Shown here: in pieces, positions 14,592 through 23,164 of the stretch
Position numbering within the stretch: position 1 is the first letter of the stretch
How the letters are laid out: the number at the start of each line of letters is the position of its first letter
Assembly (NCBI GenBank): GCA_964585245.1
Contig: CAZPCV010000010.1
Span: forward strand, 1-34,552
DNA: 34,552 nt
Source: CAZEDL01 sp964585245
GTDB lineage: Bacteria > Patescibacteriota > Patescibacteriia > Magasanikbacterales > GWA2-37-8
Reading direction: 5' to 3'
The notes under the pieces: model-generated
Told to the model about the DNA's origin: nothing
Databases searched by the model: none
What the model saw: only the letters and a program-made list of their open reading frames with translations
Program-made: the position numbers and the translations under genes

Positions 14592-17111
14592 AAAAAAGAA
14601 GCCGCCATTATTGTTACCCGCTCCAAAAGCTGGGAAAGTTTTCGAGGCAACAAACATGATATCGCCAACAACTTCCATCCCACGGAGGTACTATTTGCTA
14701 TTTCTGCGGATGGACAATTGAAATTAATCAAATCAGAATTAAAACCAAATAAAACTGCAGTGGCCACCGCCCAACAAGCACTGGTGCAACAGGCCTATGT
14801 GCGCGTTACCGAAGAAAGCACTCATCCGGCAGGCACGTGGTCGCGCCCTGATGGTGGCACGCTTGATCTGGCCATCGGTCGCTTGATGCCGGACCCACTG
14901 CCCGAAGTGCCGCATTCGCTAGATCCTAAAAAATACGATATCACCTCTTTTATCGCTCTCACCGTACCGCAATGCGAAGAGCTTTTTGAAACTGGGAAAA
15001 TAACCCTCAACAGCCGCGAACTCTCTTTACCCGCCGAATTGTCTGATACGGAAACTCCCGAAAATAATTTCGCCAGAAAATTATTCCTCACCGAACTGAA
15101 AAGAATCGAAGCCGATAAAAAACTTTCCATTTTGGAACATTTATTGCACGGCGTAAAACTTCAGGACATTCTGGACCCTTCAGAATTAGAATTTAAAAAA
15201 TCAACTAATAGCCAAAAAATCGGAGCTTTCAATGATGGCTATTATCAGCTTGAAAACGAAGTAACTGAGGAAGTTAACGGCCAAAAAATTACCAAAACAA
15301 TCATTGATTACAGAGCGGACCCCATCTCGGAAGAACGTAAAGCTTTTCAAAATGCTGGAAATAATTTACGAGACGCCATTGACTTGGAAATGAAAAAATT
15401 ACGCACTACCTATGCCAAAAAAATTGCCGCCCAAGAGGCGGGTCAAACAGGTGAAGCAGAAAAATTAGGCGCTGAAGAAAAAACTATTTTTGCCACTCTC
15501 GATGATCTATTTCAAGAAACCGACAGCTTGTGGAAAGACCTGATTGAAGGCTTCGATTTTAATCCAAAAAATTCTAACGTCGGATTACGCAGTTCAAATT
15601 ACGAGGCAGTGCGTCGGTATACCAATGAGGGCCATAATTATTTAACTGGCCAAGGTATACCCGGCTTACATTTAAATTTCAACCTGTTTTTTCCACAAAA
15701 TGGTGAGCCGCTCAGCAAAAGAGAGCTTAGAACTTTGTTCAAAAACAAAGAATTTTTACGATTATATAAATTAGCTGATACCTTCCACCTTTATCGCGAC
15801 GTGCAAATTAATGGCACAAAAGCGGCTGCCAGCATTGAAGAGCTTGTTAAACGTTTAAAATTAGAAAGCAAAGAAATATCCCCAAAAAGCAACTCTGAAG
15901 AAAAAGTAGATATCGAGCGTAAGCAGCGCTATGCTGCCGAATTACGCGCCGGTAGAGCGGATAAAAGTTTGCTTAAGCAATTTCTTTCGAAACCCAAAAA
16001 AACACTGGCAGATCTTACCGATGAACAAATAAAAGCCATGTCTACACAAGAATTGCGCAAATGGCAAGAGGTAAATGACGCCCCCATGCTGGACCCAGAA
16101 ATATTGGAAATACAATTGGAATTAAGTTCCCAGGTCGACGCTTTTTCGGCACACATCGCCAGCGACGGCAGATTTGATAAGAAATATTTATTGGAATCGC
16201 CCGAAGTAGTTGGCGCAGATATGCACGACTTGTTAGATATAGCTTTTGGCAAAAAAATCAATCTGGCGAAAAACCGAAAAGAGAGGCGAGCACAAAAAAT
16301 CGCCTGTTATGAAGCACGAAAAAAATTAACGCTCATGATTTTATTTCATGAAGTCAACAAATTATACAAAAAAACTATCGATGCTGGAATAAAGCCGATT
16401 ACTGAAATCGAGGCAAAATTTCTGATAAAAAATAATGAAAAAACTTTTTTAAATATTGACGGAAAGCCTCATGAAATAGAGCTTAAAACCCGAGAAGGTG
16501 GCACCAAAACTCTTTTATCCATGCAGCGTAAAGTAGAAGAAAAAAATAAGCTTAACCAAGAGGTGGCAAAAGATATTTTTGCTGAATCCATTGTTTTTAA
16601 AGAAGCAGCTTTGGACCTATTAAAACAAGGAAGTTTTGATTTCGCGCCTCGCACATTCTTTTCTGGTGAGGAAAAAACAGAAAAAGAAACGCTTCACGTT
16701 ACCATGCCGATAGTTCTGGGCAAACTCATTCAACAATGGCTCACCGAAGCTAATAAAGACGGCAAACAACGATTGGTGGTCCACGAGTACAAGGATGAAC
16801 GTGGTGGCAAAAGAAGCGGCGGTGCTGGTGGCGGGGATGATTTGCATTTTATAAAACTTTATTTGTGGCACACCGATGATTCAGGCGTGATTAGAAAAAA
16901 AGAAATGCATTTTTATTTTCCTAGAGAAGTGGATGGCCAGGTTAAATCGGGAGAATATGATTATGCTAAAAAAATGGCTGATCAATCAGACTATACTAAC
17001 CGACGCGTGTTTGCCACCAAAGAAAAGTTTGACCTTGTTCGCAGGTTGCGCCCTCCACAAGTGTACGGCCACCGCCACACACGAAAAATTTACGCCGGCA
17101 AAGTCAGATAA
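14592..17111 (+). CDS. Large protein of unknown function, 5' end lost in gap; possible RSH-like C-terminal fold
   Basis: The frame is open from the gap edge to the TAA at 17109, giving 839 visible residues. A TTG at 14718 could be a start, but the 42 codons before it also look coding (for example KHDIANNFHPTEVLF), so the true start is probably in the gap. Not recognised overall: soluble, charged, largely helical, no signal peptide. In the last third the order of motifs loosely follows the RelA/SpoT synthetase fold: TKTLLSMQRK (from 16503), KDIFAESIVF (from about 16569), YKDERGG, GGGDDLHFIKLYLW (from about 16827) and KKEMHFYF, compared with R.K..S...K, D..G.R, kD, GYqslH and vEiQi. Key residues are not clearly conserved. 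It overlaps the convergent Nudix gene by 8 nt. Confidence 0.75.
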   Translation, partial: KKEAAIIVTRSKSWESFRGNKHDIANNFHPTEVLFAISADGQLKLIKSELKPNKTAVATAQQALVQQAYVRVTEESTHPAGTWSRPDGGTLDLAIGRLMPDPLPEVPHSLDPKKYDITSFIALTVPQCEELFETGKITLNSRELSLPAELSDTETPENNFARKLFLTELKRIEADKKLSILEHLLHGVKLQDILDPSELEFKKSTNSQKIGAFNDGYYQLENEVTEEVNGQKITKTIIDYRADPISEERKAFQNAGNNLRDAIDLEMKKLRTTYAKKIAAQEAGQTGEAEKLGAEEKTIFATLDDLFQETDSLWKDLIEGFDFNPKNSNVGLRSSNYEAVRRYTNEGHNYLTGQGIPGLHLNFNLFFPQNGEPLSKRELRTLFKNKEFLRLYKLADTFHLYRDVQINGTKAAASIEELVKRLKLESKEISPKSNSEEKVDIERKQRYAAELRAGRADKSLLKQFLSKPKKTLADLTDEQIKAMSTQELRKWQEVNDAPMLDPEILEIQLELSSQVDAFSAHIASDGRFDKKYLLESPEVVGADMHDLLDIAFGKKINLAKNRKERRAQKIACYEARKKLTLMILFHEVNKLYKKTIDAGIKPITEIEAKFLIKNNEKTFLNIDGKPHEIELKTREGGTKTLLSMQRKVEEKNKLNQEVAKDIFAESIVFKEAALDLLKQGSFDFAPRTFFSGEEKTEKETLHVTMPIVLGKLIQQWLTEANKDGKQRLVVHEYKDERGGKRSGGAGGGDDLHFIKLYLWHTDDSGVIRKKEMHFYFPREVDGQVKSGEYDYAKKMADQSDYTNRRVFATKEKFDLVRRLRPPQVYGHRHTRKIYAGKVR

Positions 17112-17658
17112 TAGCTGTTTCTAGTCTTGTTCTCAAATAACCAAATAATTTTTGGTACTGTTCATCGTGGCGCACGAGTGCCGAGTCCCCCGCCACTACG
17201 CGGCGTTCCAATTCTTTAATCGGCACCCACACCGCATCGGCTACTTCTTCTACCTGTAGAGACAGTTTATCAACTTCCACGTCTACTTCCGCTAAAAATA
17301 CATGGGCTAATTCCCGTGCCGGATTGGGCCGATCGAGAAACGGAAACACTTCTTGTGTGGTAAATAAAAAAGTAAACCGATTTTCATTCAGATCGAGCCC
17401 CAGTTCTTCGAGCGTTTCTTGGCGCGCGGTAAAAAGAGATGTGGTGCCCGCTGTGACATGGCCAGCGGCGGAACTGTTCCACTTTAGTGGGTTGCCTTCT
17501 TTCTGGGCAGAGCGCTGCTGCAACAATAATTCACCGCGCGAGTTGAGAAGCCACACATCCACTGTTGGATGCCAATCGCCGTTCCGGTGCACGTCACTAC
17601 GGGATTTTATTTCACCCGTTAACTTTCCCTGCTCATCACACACTGGTACGTATTCCAT
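17104..17658 (-). CDS. Nudix protein, IPP-isomerase/YfcD-like
   Basis: 184 aa. The opening VCDEQGKLTGEIKSRSDVHRNGDWHPTVDVWLL matches in layout the Nudix branch that includes type I isopentenyl-diphosphate isomerase and E. coli YfcD, which share the HRnG..H entry. The Nudix box is degenerate: after AAGHVTAG the usual Glu is Thr and the Arg of REU is Gln, leaving QETLEELGLDL. The metal-binding Glu pair is kept. Activity on isoprenoid precursors would suit a polyprenol-using cell, but this is not demonstrated. It starts right after the small membrane protein gene (1 nt gap), so the two are probably one transcript. Confidence 0.75.
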   Translation of the reverse strand: MEYVPVCDEQGKLTGEIKSRSDVHRNGDWHPTVDVWLLNSRGELLLQQRSAQKEGNPLKWNSSAAGHVTAGTTSLFTARQETLEELGLDLNENRFTFLFTTQEVFPFLDRPNPARELAHVFLAEVDVEVDKLSLQVEEVADAVWVPIKELERRVVAGDSALVRHDEQYQKLFGYLRTRLETAII

Positions 17659-17659
17659 A

Positions 17660-18106
17660 TCACTTAACCGGTACTTTCGCTACTCGTAACGTTTTGGCAC
17701 TAAAATATAAAGCTAGAAAAAAAATAATTGCCAGCGCTTGGTTCACCCAAAAAAACCACTGGTCCGTCGCGGTATCGGTCGTAGAATTCGAATAAAATTG
17801 CGCCGCCTGATATTCGAATATGAGGCAGCCCAGCGAAGCAATGGCGGTATTCAAAATTAATACCCACCGTTTTTCTGGGCTTTCGAGCCCGGCCAGGAAC
17901 GCGATCACTATAATTCCTAATACCGAAAAAAACGACGGCAAAAAAATGATTTGATTGAAAAACGGAAAAGACACAATCATAATAAGTCCAGCCAGCATAA
18001 AGAGCTCGCGGACTCTGTCACCATGATAATGACGCAAAAAGAAAAATTTCTTCTGCACCGGTGGAGTAGTATTTTTTGCGACTGGTTTTTCGTAGTCTTG
18101 ATTCAT
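17660..18106 (-). CDS. Small four-helix membrane protein
   Basis: Not recognised. 148 aa: a short soluble N-terminus with basic residues (KNTTPPVQKKFFFLRHYHGDR), then four hydrophobic segments at about 35-52, 54-73, 80-100 and 118-140. A short polar loop (NSTTDTATDQ) precedes the last segment. No catalytic motif is visible. It is followed almost immediately by the Nudix gene. Its promoter would lie in or near the scaffold gap that begins 33 bp upstream, and the gene is divergent from the CADD-folate genes. Confidence 0.6.
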   Translation of the reverse strand: MNQDYEKPVAKNTTPPVQKKFFFLRHYHGDRVRELFMLAGLIMIVSFPFFNQIIFLPSFFSVLGIIVIAFLAGLESPEKRWVLILNTAIASLGCLIFEYQAAQFYSNSTTDTATDQWFFWVNQALAIIFFLALYFSAKTLRVAKVPVK

Positions 18107-18138
18107 ATATTTTTAGGTAGGTTAACATACTTTTACGA

Positions 18139-18238
18139 NNNNNNNNNNNNNNNNNNNNNNNNNNNNNNNNNNNNNNNNNNNNNNNNNNNNNNNNNNNNNN
18201 NNNNNNNNNNNNNNNNNNNNNNNNNNNNNNNNNNNNNN
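18139..18238. other. Scaffold gap (100 N)
   Basis: Exactly 100 N, unknown true length. It hides the first 40 or so codons of the CADD-like gene and the divergent promoter region. Confidence 0.99.
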
Positions 18239-18239
18239 G

Positions 18240-18815
18240 CGCTATGCCGAACAATATTACCATCTCGAACGCAATTTCCCCCGCTTTTTAAGCCAAATTC
18301 ACACCAATTGCGACGATCCAGCTATTCGCCAAACCATTACCGAAAATCTCTACGACGAAGAACACGGCGAGAGTAACCATCGCGAATTATGGCTGCGTTT
18401 CGCCGAAAGCGTAGGCGCTAACCGTGAAGCCGTGCAAAACTCCGTACCACTTCCCGAAACCCTCGCCACCCTAAAAACTTTTACCGAGCTTAGCCAGGAA
18501 TCCACCCTGTCCGGGGTAGCGGCACTCGCGGCCTACGAACACCAGATCCCGGCCGTTTCTGCCAAAAAAATTACCGGCTTGCAGAAAAATTACGCTATTA
18601 CTGACGAACGAGGACTCCAATTCTTTCGGGTTCACGGCGTCATGGATATCGCTCATGCCAATGCCTGGTGGAACATCATCGATTCTACCGCTACGTCTAA
18701 AGAAACCCAGGACTCCGCGGCACAAGGCGTGACGGCTGGCCGGGACGCGTTATGGAATTTCCTGACGGGCATTTGCCGCGCGTACTTCCCACAAGCTTTA
18801 ACTACCGCTTGCTAA
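18240..18815 (+). CDS. CADD-family oxygenase, probable self-sacrificing p-aminobenzoate synthase (5' partial)
   Basis: 191 residues visible, with about 42 N-terminal ones lost in the gap. The sequence lines up closely with Chlamydia trachomatis CADD (heme-oxygenase-like fold, about 231 aa): FPRFLSQIHTNCDD, ENLYDEEHGESNHRELW, LSGVAALAAYEHQIP. All six metal ligands are seen: Glu (18357), His (18378), Glu (18537), His (18633), Asp (18645), His (18654). The Lys ten residues after the YEHQIP Glu (18567) matches CADD Lys152, reported as amino donor. The counterpart of Tyr27, the sacrificed ring donor, would be in the gap. CADD makes pABA from its own residues. Here it lies 7 nt before folP, followed by folB and folK, which fits that role. 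The provided-looking ATG-less start inside 18432 is not the true one. Confidence 0.87.
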   Translation, partial: RYAEQYYHLERNFPRFLSQIHTNCDDPAIRQTITENLYDEEHGESNHRELWLRFAESVGANREAVQNSVPLPETLATLKTFTELSQESTLSGVAALAAYEHQIPAVSAKKITGLQKNYAITDERGLQFFRVHGVMDIAHANAWWNIIDSTATSKETQDSAAQGVTAGRDALWNFLTGICRAYFPQALTTAC

Positions 18816-18822
18816 CACTATA

Positions 18823-19632
18823 ATGAATTCGACTCTTCCTAAAACCCAACTCATGGGGGTGCTCAATGTCACCCCCGATTCTTTTTTTGATGGCGGTAAA
18901 TGGCATACTCATATTGAGGCCGCGATTGCTCATGCGTCTCAAATGATCGCCGAGGGAGCCGATCTGCTGGATATCGGCGGCGAAAGCTCTCGCCCCGGGG
19001 CCACGCCCGTTCCCGAAGCAGAAGAACTTAACCGGGTTATTCCTATTATCGATCACTTAAAAAAACTTTTTCCCACTATCCCCCTGTCGATCGATACCTA
19101 CAAACCGCGGGTAGCCGCGCTCGCGCTCGAACACGGGGCAACTATTCTCAACGATATTACCGGCCTTAGCAGCCCGGACATGATAAAAGTAGCCTCCCGC
19201 TATAATGCGCCGGTTATTATCATGCATATGCTAGGCCGCCCCCAAACCATGCAACAAAATCCGGAGTATACTGATGTTATACTGGATATTAAAAACTTTT
19301 TTCGTTCGCGCATTGCGGCCGCGCAGTCTGCCGGCCTTACAAATATCACACTCGATCCGGGCCTGGGCTTTGGCAAAACACTGGAACATAATCTAACTAT
19401 TTTAAAACGATTGCACGAATTTACCGATCTTGGTCTCCCCATTCTTGTCGGACCGTCTCGCAAATCGTTCATCGGCACACTAAACGGCGGGCTGCCTCCG
19501 GCCGAGCGATTAGAAGGCACGATTGCAGCCGCGGTGATCGCTGCTCAAAACGGCGCAACTATTTTACGCGTGCATGATGTTCAGGCTTGCAAACGGGCGC
19601 TGCAAATCAGCGATGCGATTAAAAATATCTAA
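18823..19632 (+). CDS. folP: Dihydropteroate synthase
   Basis: Joins p-aminobenzoate with dihydropterin pyrophosphate to give dihydropteroate (269 aa). The TIM-barrel motifs are complete: MGVLNVTPDSFFDGG, DIGGESSRPGA, SIDTYKPRVA, NDITG, DPGLGFGKTLEHN, VGPSRKSFIG and the final RVHDV. It begins 7 nt after the CADD-like gene, the expected source of its pABA substrate, and ends 3 nt before folB. This is the enzyme targeted by sulfonamides. Confidence 0.97.
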   Translation: MNSTLPKTQLMGVLNVTPDSFFDGGKWHTHIEAAIAHASQMIAEGADLLDIGGESSRPGATPVPEAEELNRVIPIIDHLKKLFPTIPLSIDTYKPRVAALALEHGATILNDITGLSSPDMIKVASRYNAPVIIMHMLGRPQTMQQNPEYTDVILDIKNFFRSRIAAAQSAGLTNITLDPGLGFGKTLEHNLTILKRLHEFTDLGLPILVGPSRKSFIGTLNGGLPPAERLEGTIAAAVIAAQNGATILRVHDVQACKRALQISDAIKNI

Positions 19633-19635
19633 TCT

Positions 19636-19992
19636 ATGGACAAGATACTTCTGTCTGAGTGCCGTTTTTTGTGCCATGTAGGAGCCACTCTCGCTGAACA
19701 AAAAAAACTCCAGCCCATGTATGTTGATATAGAATTATACCTAAACCTAAAACGGGCTGGTCAATCCGATGATCTGAATGATACTATTAATTACAGTACC
19801 GTCCATGCCGCCATCGCCTCCCTACTATCACGTACTCGTTTTTTTCTCATCGAAGCGATGGCAGAACAAATTACTACACGGTTGCTAAAAGAATTTCCTC
19901 TTAAAAAAATTACTCTTCGCCTTAAAAAACCCGGTGCACTACGAAAGAAAAACGTAGCCTGGGCGGGCGTAGAAATAACTCGCTCCCTATGA
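19636..19992 (+). CDS. folB: Dihydroneopterin aldolase
   Basis: 118 aa, normal length for FolB, which converts dihydroneopterin to hydroxymethyl-dihydropterin plus glycolaldehyde. Recognisable elements: FLCHVGATLAEQKKLQPMYVDI (the family FxxxG..xxErxxxQ pattern with catalytic Glu), the NYSTVHAAI segment, LIEAMAEQI and the conserved Lys in LRLKKPGA. Its 3' end overlaps the next ATG by 4 nt (ATGA), so translation is likely coupled. Confidence 0.93.
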   Translation: MDKILLSECRFLCHVGATLAEQKKLQPMYVDIELYLNLKRAGQSDDLNDTINYSTVHAAIASLLSRTRFFLIEAMAEQITTRLLKEFPLKKITLRLKKPGALRKKNVAWAGVEITRSL

Positions 19993-20636
19993 AAAAAACA
20001 ATCTGTTTAGTTCTTGGTCTCCTCATTTTTTCCGGGTATGCCTGCTCGCCACAGACTTCTATTCCTACCAATACTTCTGTTGCTACCAGTACGCCGCCAG
20101 CTATGCCCACTTCCACCGCCGCTACTTGGTCTATACCCCTCGCCCACTCTTCCGAACGGGTGACCAAAAAAACTTTTGGCCAACTTATTAACAAGGCCAC
20201 CTCCCCCGTACAGCCCGAACGTTTTTCTGGATATCATACCGGAGTTGATTTTGAAATCCTTACCAAGAGCGAAAGCAACCAGCCGGTCTTGGTGTACGCT
20301 GTCTGTAACGGGCCGCTGCGCTACAAAAATGCCGTGCTTGGTTATGGCGGGGTTGCGATCCAAGAATGCTCCCTGGATAATAAGCCAATCATGGTACTCT
20401 ATGGTCACCTGTCATACATGCGTACTACTGCGAAGGTCGGCGATCAGCTGGTGGCCGGACAAGAATTTAGCACTCTGGGCGAAACACCCAAAGAAACCGA
20501 TGGTGAACGCAAACACCTCCATCTATCATTTCATTTAGGCAAGGCAGTAGAATTGCGCGGATATGTACAAAATAAAAAAGACTTATCCGCCTGGATTGAC
20601 CCGTGTACCTATGTCACTTGCCGCTCGACTCCGTAA
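19989..20636 (+). CDS. M23-family (LytM) peptidase lipoprotein
   Basis: 215 aa. Signal peptide with a lipobox ending in Cys19 (FSGYAC), then a Thr/Ser/Pro-rich linker (20-46), then a LytM-type domain. Zinc ligands are H83 and D87 (HTGVDFEI) and H178 of the HLH motif (KHLHLSF), with H140 in LYGHL as a catalytic His. VGDQLVAGQ and STLGE are typical of the fold. Expected to cut peptidoglycan cross-bridges or act as a regulator at the outer face of the membrane. Why it is inside a folate operon is unclear; tight overlaps with folB (4 nt) and folK (26 nt) argue for co-transcription. Confidence 0.85.
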   Translation: MKKTICLVLGLLIFSGYACSPQTSIPTNTSVATSTPPAMPTSTAATWSIPLAHSSERVTKKTFGQLINKATSPVQPERFSGYHTGVDFEILTKSESNQPVLVYAVCNGPLRYKNAVLGYGGVAIQECSLDNKPIMVLYGHLSYMRTTAKVGDQLVAGQEFSTLGETPKETDGERKHLHLSFHLGKAVELRGYVQNKKDLSAWIDPCTYVTCRSTP

Positions 20637-21171
20637 TTTTTTCTCTGCCCGCGCGAATACGAAAAATTTAGCCACTGTCTACTTGGGGCTCGGCTCTAAT
20701 GTAGGCGACCGTCGCTATCACCTGGAATCAGCCATTGAACAATTAAAAAAATACGGTACTATCACTTTAATTTCACCGTGGTATGAAACTGAGCCAATTC
20801 CGTTTTCCAATCAACGCTGGCACTTTAATCTAGTCTTAAAACTGTTAACTTCGTACTCACCGCGTGAAGTGCTAACACAAATTCTTTCCATTGAAGCGGC
20901 TCTGGGCCGTGATCGAGGCGAACCTAACGCACAGAGAACAATTGATATCGATATCCTAGTATATGAAGATCAAATCATAAACGAACCTGATCTTATCGTC
21001 CCCCATCCCCGCCTGCACGAACGGGCTTTTGTTTTGAAACCGCTCTCTGATATAGCACACTCTTTCACCCATCCCGTTCTTAAAAAAACTCCATGGGAAT
21101 TGTTGAGTGTATTATCAACCCAACCAATAAAAAGGATTTACTTACCTGACAACATCGTGAATGATTTATGA
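20611..21171 (+). CDS. folK: 2-amino-4-hydroxy-6-hydroxymethyldihydropteridine pyrophosphokinase (HPPK)
   Basis: Transfers pyrophosphate from ATP to hydroxymethyl-dihydropterin, the step before FolP. Family motifs: YLGLGSNVGDR, the pterin/ATP region LGRDRGEPNAQRTIDIDIL with the two Mg-binding Asp, and VPHPRLHERAFVLKPL. I chose the ATG at 20611, giving 186 aa with a 24-residue basic extension before the conserved core. A frame from 20563 runs deeper into the M23 gene and is less likely. The stop overlaps the methyltransferase ATG (ATGA, 21168-21171). Confidence 0.95.
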   Translation: MSLAARLRNFFSARANTKNLATVYLGLGSNVGDRRYHLESAIEQLKKYGTITLISPWYETEPIPFSNQRWHFNLVLKLLTSYSPREVLTQILSIEAALGRDRGEPNAQRTIDIDILVYEDQIINEPDLIVPHPRLHERAFVLKPLSDIAHSFTHPVLKKTPWELLSVLSTQPIKRIYLPDNIVNDL

Positions 21172-21926
21172 AGAACACTCCTACTTCCTGGGGCCCGGTG
21201 GCCGATTGGTACGACCATTTATTATCTGCTCCTGATTCTTATCAAGAATCAGTCATTCTGCCGAACTTGCTCCGGCTGCTGAATCCGCTTCCTGGTCAAA
21301 TGATGCTAGATCTGGGATGTGGTCAAGGATTTTTTGCTCGAGCGTGTGCGGATAAAGGCGCTATTATTACCGGTATTGATATTGCCCCCGAACTTATCGA
21401 GCGAGCAAAAAAAAACGTGCCCGACGGTACCTTTTTTGTCGGTTCGGCCGAGCAATTAAACCAATTGAAGGGCAACACATTTGACTGTGTTTTTAGTGTA
21501 CTCGCCATTCAAAATATAAAAAATATTCCGGCGGTTTTCAAAGAATGTCAACGCGTCTTAAAACCAAGAGGGCGCCTAGCCCTGGTATTGAATCACCCGG
21601 CCTTTCGTATACCCAAACACAGCTCGTGGGGATGGGATGATACGACAAAACAGCAGTACCGCCGTCTCGACAGTTATTTATCAGAAATTACCGTCTCAAT
21701 CGACATGCATCCGGGCCAAACCAACTCGGCTACCACCACCTCATTTCATCGCCCTCTCCAATATTATTTTAAACTTCTTAATAACAACACCTTCGCAGTC
21801 ACGCGCCTCGAAGAATGGATCTCGCACAAAACTACGCCCCACGGAACGCGCGCAGCTGCCGAAAATCATAGCCGCCGGGAATTTCCTCTGTTTTTATTTT
21901 TAGAAGCCACCAAAGGCAGTGTCTAA
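21168..21926 (+). CDS. Class I SAM-dependent methyltransferase
   Basis: 252 aa with a complete Rossmann methyltransferase core: motif I LDLGCGQGFFAR, acidic loop GIDIAPELIERA, GSAEQLNQL, motif IV FDCVFSVLAIQNI and RVLKPRGRLALVLNHP. The C-terminal part (residues 145-250) differs from UbiE-type enzymes and gives no substrate clue. It is coupled to folK by a 4-nt overlap and overlaps the region before the glycosyltransferase start. Its SAH by-product would be handled by AhcY. A surface-glycan or small-molecule substrate is possible, the latter suggested by the glycosyltransferase next to it. Confidence 0.85.
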   Translation: MKNTPTSWGPVADWYDHLLSAPDSYQESVILPNLLRLLNPLPGQMMLDLGCGQGFFARACADKGAIITGIDIAPELIERAKKNVPDGTFFVGSAEQLNQLKGNTFDCVFSVLAIQNIKNIPAVFKECQRVLKPRGRLALVLNHPAFRIPKHSSWGWDDTTKQQYRRLDSYLSEITVSIDMHPGQTNSATTTSFHRPLQYYFKLLNNNTFAVTRLEEWISHKTTPHGTRAAAENHSRREFPLFLFLEATKGSV

Positions 21927-21978
21927 TCAGGCTCTGTTCTGCACCTCTACCGCCCCAAGCACGCTATCACGATCATAT

Positions 21979-23094
21979 ATGACTGAATCCCAATCAAAAA
22001 TTATAATCCTACACGATTATTTTCTCTACCGCGGCGGCGGAGAGCGTTTGATCATTAGCCTGGCCAAGGGCCTGAATGCCGACATTGCCACGGCTTTCAT
22101 TGCCAAAGATGCGTTTGACCCGCGCACTGAAGGGATCAAGACCATCGAGCTCTTTAGAGAATCACTCTTTTCTAGGCTGCCTGGTTTCCGTTATCTGCAA
22201 GTGCAACTGGCCTTTCTTTTCAAAACTAGCTTTCTCAAAAACTATGATGTCATTATTTATAGCGGCGATTGTTTAGTCAGCCTGTTACGAGCGCAAGGCA
22301 AGACAAACATTGCCTATATGCACACCCCCCCACGCCATTTGTATGACTGCTACGAAGAACGGCTGGCCTCGTATCCGCTCTGGAAAAAAATACTATTTGT
22401 CCCTTTTGCCACCTTTAACCGTTGGCGCTTTAGTACCCTGGCCAAAAAATTTGATCTTATTGTTACCAATTCCAACAATACGCAGGCCAGAATAAAAAAA
22501 TATCTACACCTCGATTCCGTAGTTGCGTACCCCCCGTGCACCACTCTACCTTTCAAAAATCTTGGTTCCGAGAATTATTTTTTCTCCTGGGCCAGGCTAT
22601 ATGATGTGAAACGCGTAGCGCTGATTGTCGAGGCCTTTACTCAACTCCCGGAGCAAAAATTGATCATCGCGTCCGGTGGCCCGGAATACGATCGCGTTAT
22701 AAAAATAGCCACTGGTCATCCTAATATTACGATTCTGGGCTGGATTTCGGACGAAGATTTAATCAAATACCTTGGCCGCTGTCGTGCCACGATCTATATT
22801 CCTGTCCGCGAAGATTTTGGCATGACAGCAGTAGAATCAATGGTCGCCGGCAAACCGGTCATTGGCGCAGCCGAAGGCGGGCTGTTAGAAATTATTAAAG
22901 ATGGCATAAACGGCCTTTTCGTCCCAGCCAACCCGAACGTTAGCCAGCTCATTTCGGCCATTCAAGCTCTCACGTCTCTACGCGCACAAAGCATGGAAGC
23001 AGCCTGTTATACGACAGCCAACGCCTTTACCGAAGAAAATTTTATACAAACGATGAAAAAGTATATTCAGACCCATGCTGTTAAGCAGCAATAA
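21979..23094 (+). CDS. GT4-family glycosyltransferase
   Basis: 371 aa, GT-B fold. The acceptor domain opens with ILHDYFLYRGGGERL. The donor-sugar signature is REDFGMTAVESMVAGKPVIG followed by EGGLLEI, the E-x7-E arrangement of family 4 retaining transferases, and GWISDEDLIKYLGRC precedes it. Likely adds a hexose to a lipid-linked or lipid acceptor at the inner membrane face. I chose the ATG at 21979 because the conserved core starts 8 residues later; the frame extends to 21919 but that part overlaps the methyltransferase and looks non-coding. Last gene of the plus-strand run, ending 19 nt before a terminator. Confidence 0.9.
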   Translation: MTESQSKIIILHDYFLYRGGGERLIISLAKGLNADIATAFIAKDAFDPRTEGIKTIELFRESLFSRLPGFRYLQVQLAFLFKTSFLKNYDVIIYSGDCLVSLLRAQGKTNIAYMHTPPRHLYDCYEERLASYPLWKKILFVPFATFNRWRFSTLAKKFDLIVTNSNNTQARIKKYLHLDSVVAYPPCTTLPFKNLGSENYFFSWARLYDVKRVALIVEAFTQLPEQKLIIASGGPEYDRVIKIATGHPNITILGWISDEDLIKYLGRCRATIYIPVREDFGMTAVESMVAGKPVIGAAEGGLLEIIKDGINGLFVPANPNVSQLISAIQALTSLRAQSMEAACYTTANAFTEENFIQTMKKYIQTHAVKQQ

Positions 23095-23113
23095 ACCTAG
23101 ACGGTACTATCAA

Positions 23114-23142
23114 AAAACTCCTGAGATTCTCTCAGGAGTTTT
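23114..23142. terminator. Bidirectional terminator between convergent genes
   Basis: A 13-bp perfect inverted repeat (aaaactcctgaga / tctcaggagtttt, 3-nt loop) lies between the glycosyltransferase (plus) and the cyclophilin gene (minus). The minus-strand copy runs into TTTTTTG; the plus-strand copy ends in TTTT. Confidence 0.9.
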
Positions 23143-23164
23143 GGTTAAAATCACTACGAAAAAA

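Noticed and set aside
14461..14600. The contig ends flanking the first gap share caaaa and would join in frame.
   Set aside because: A five-base overlap is too short to trust, and the joined frame has a TAA upstream with no ATG, GTG or TTG before the coding sequence.
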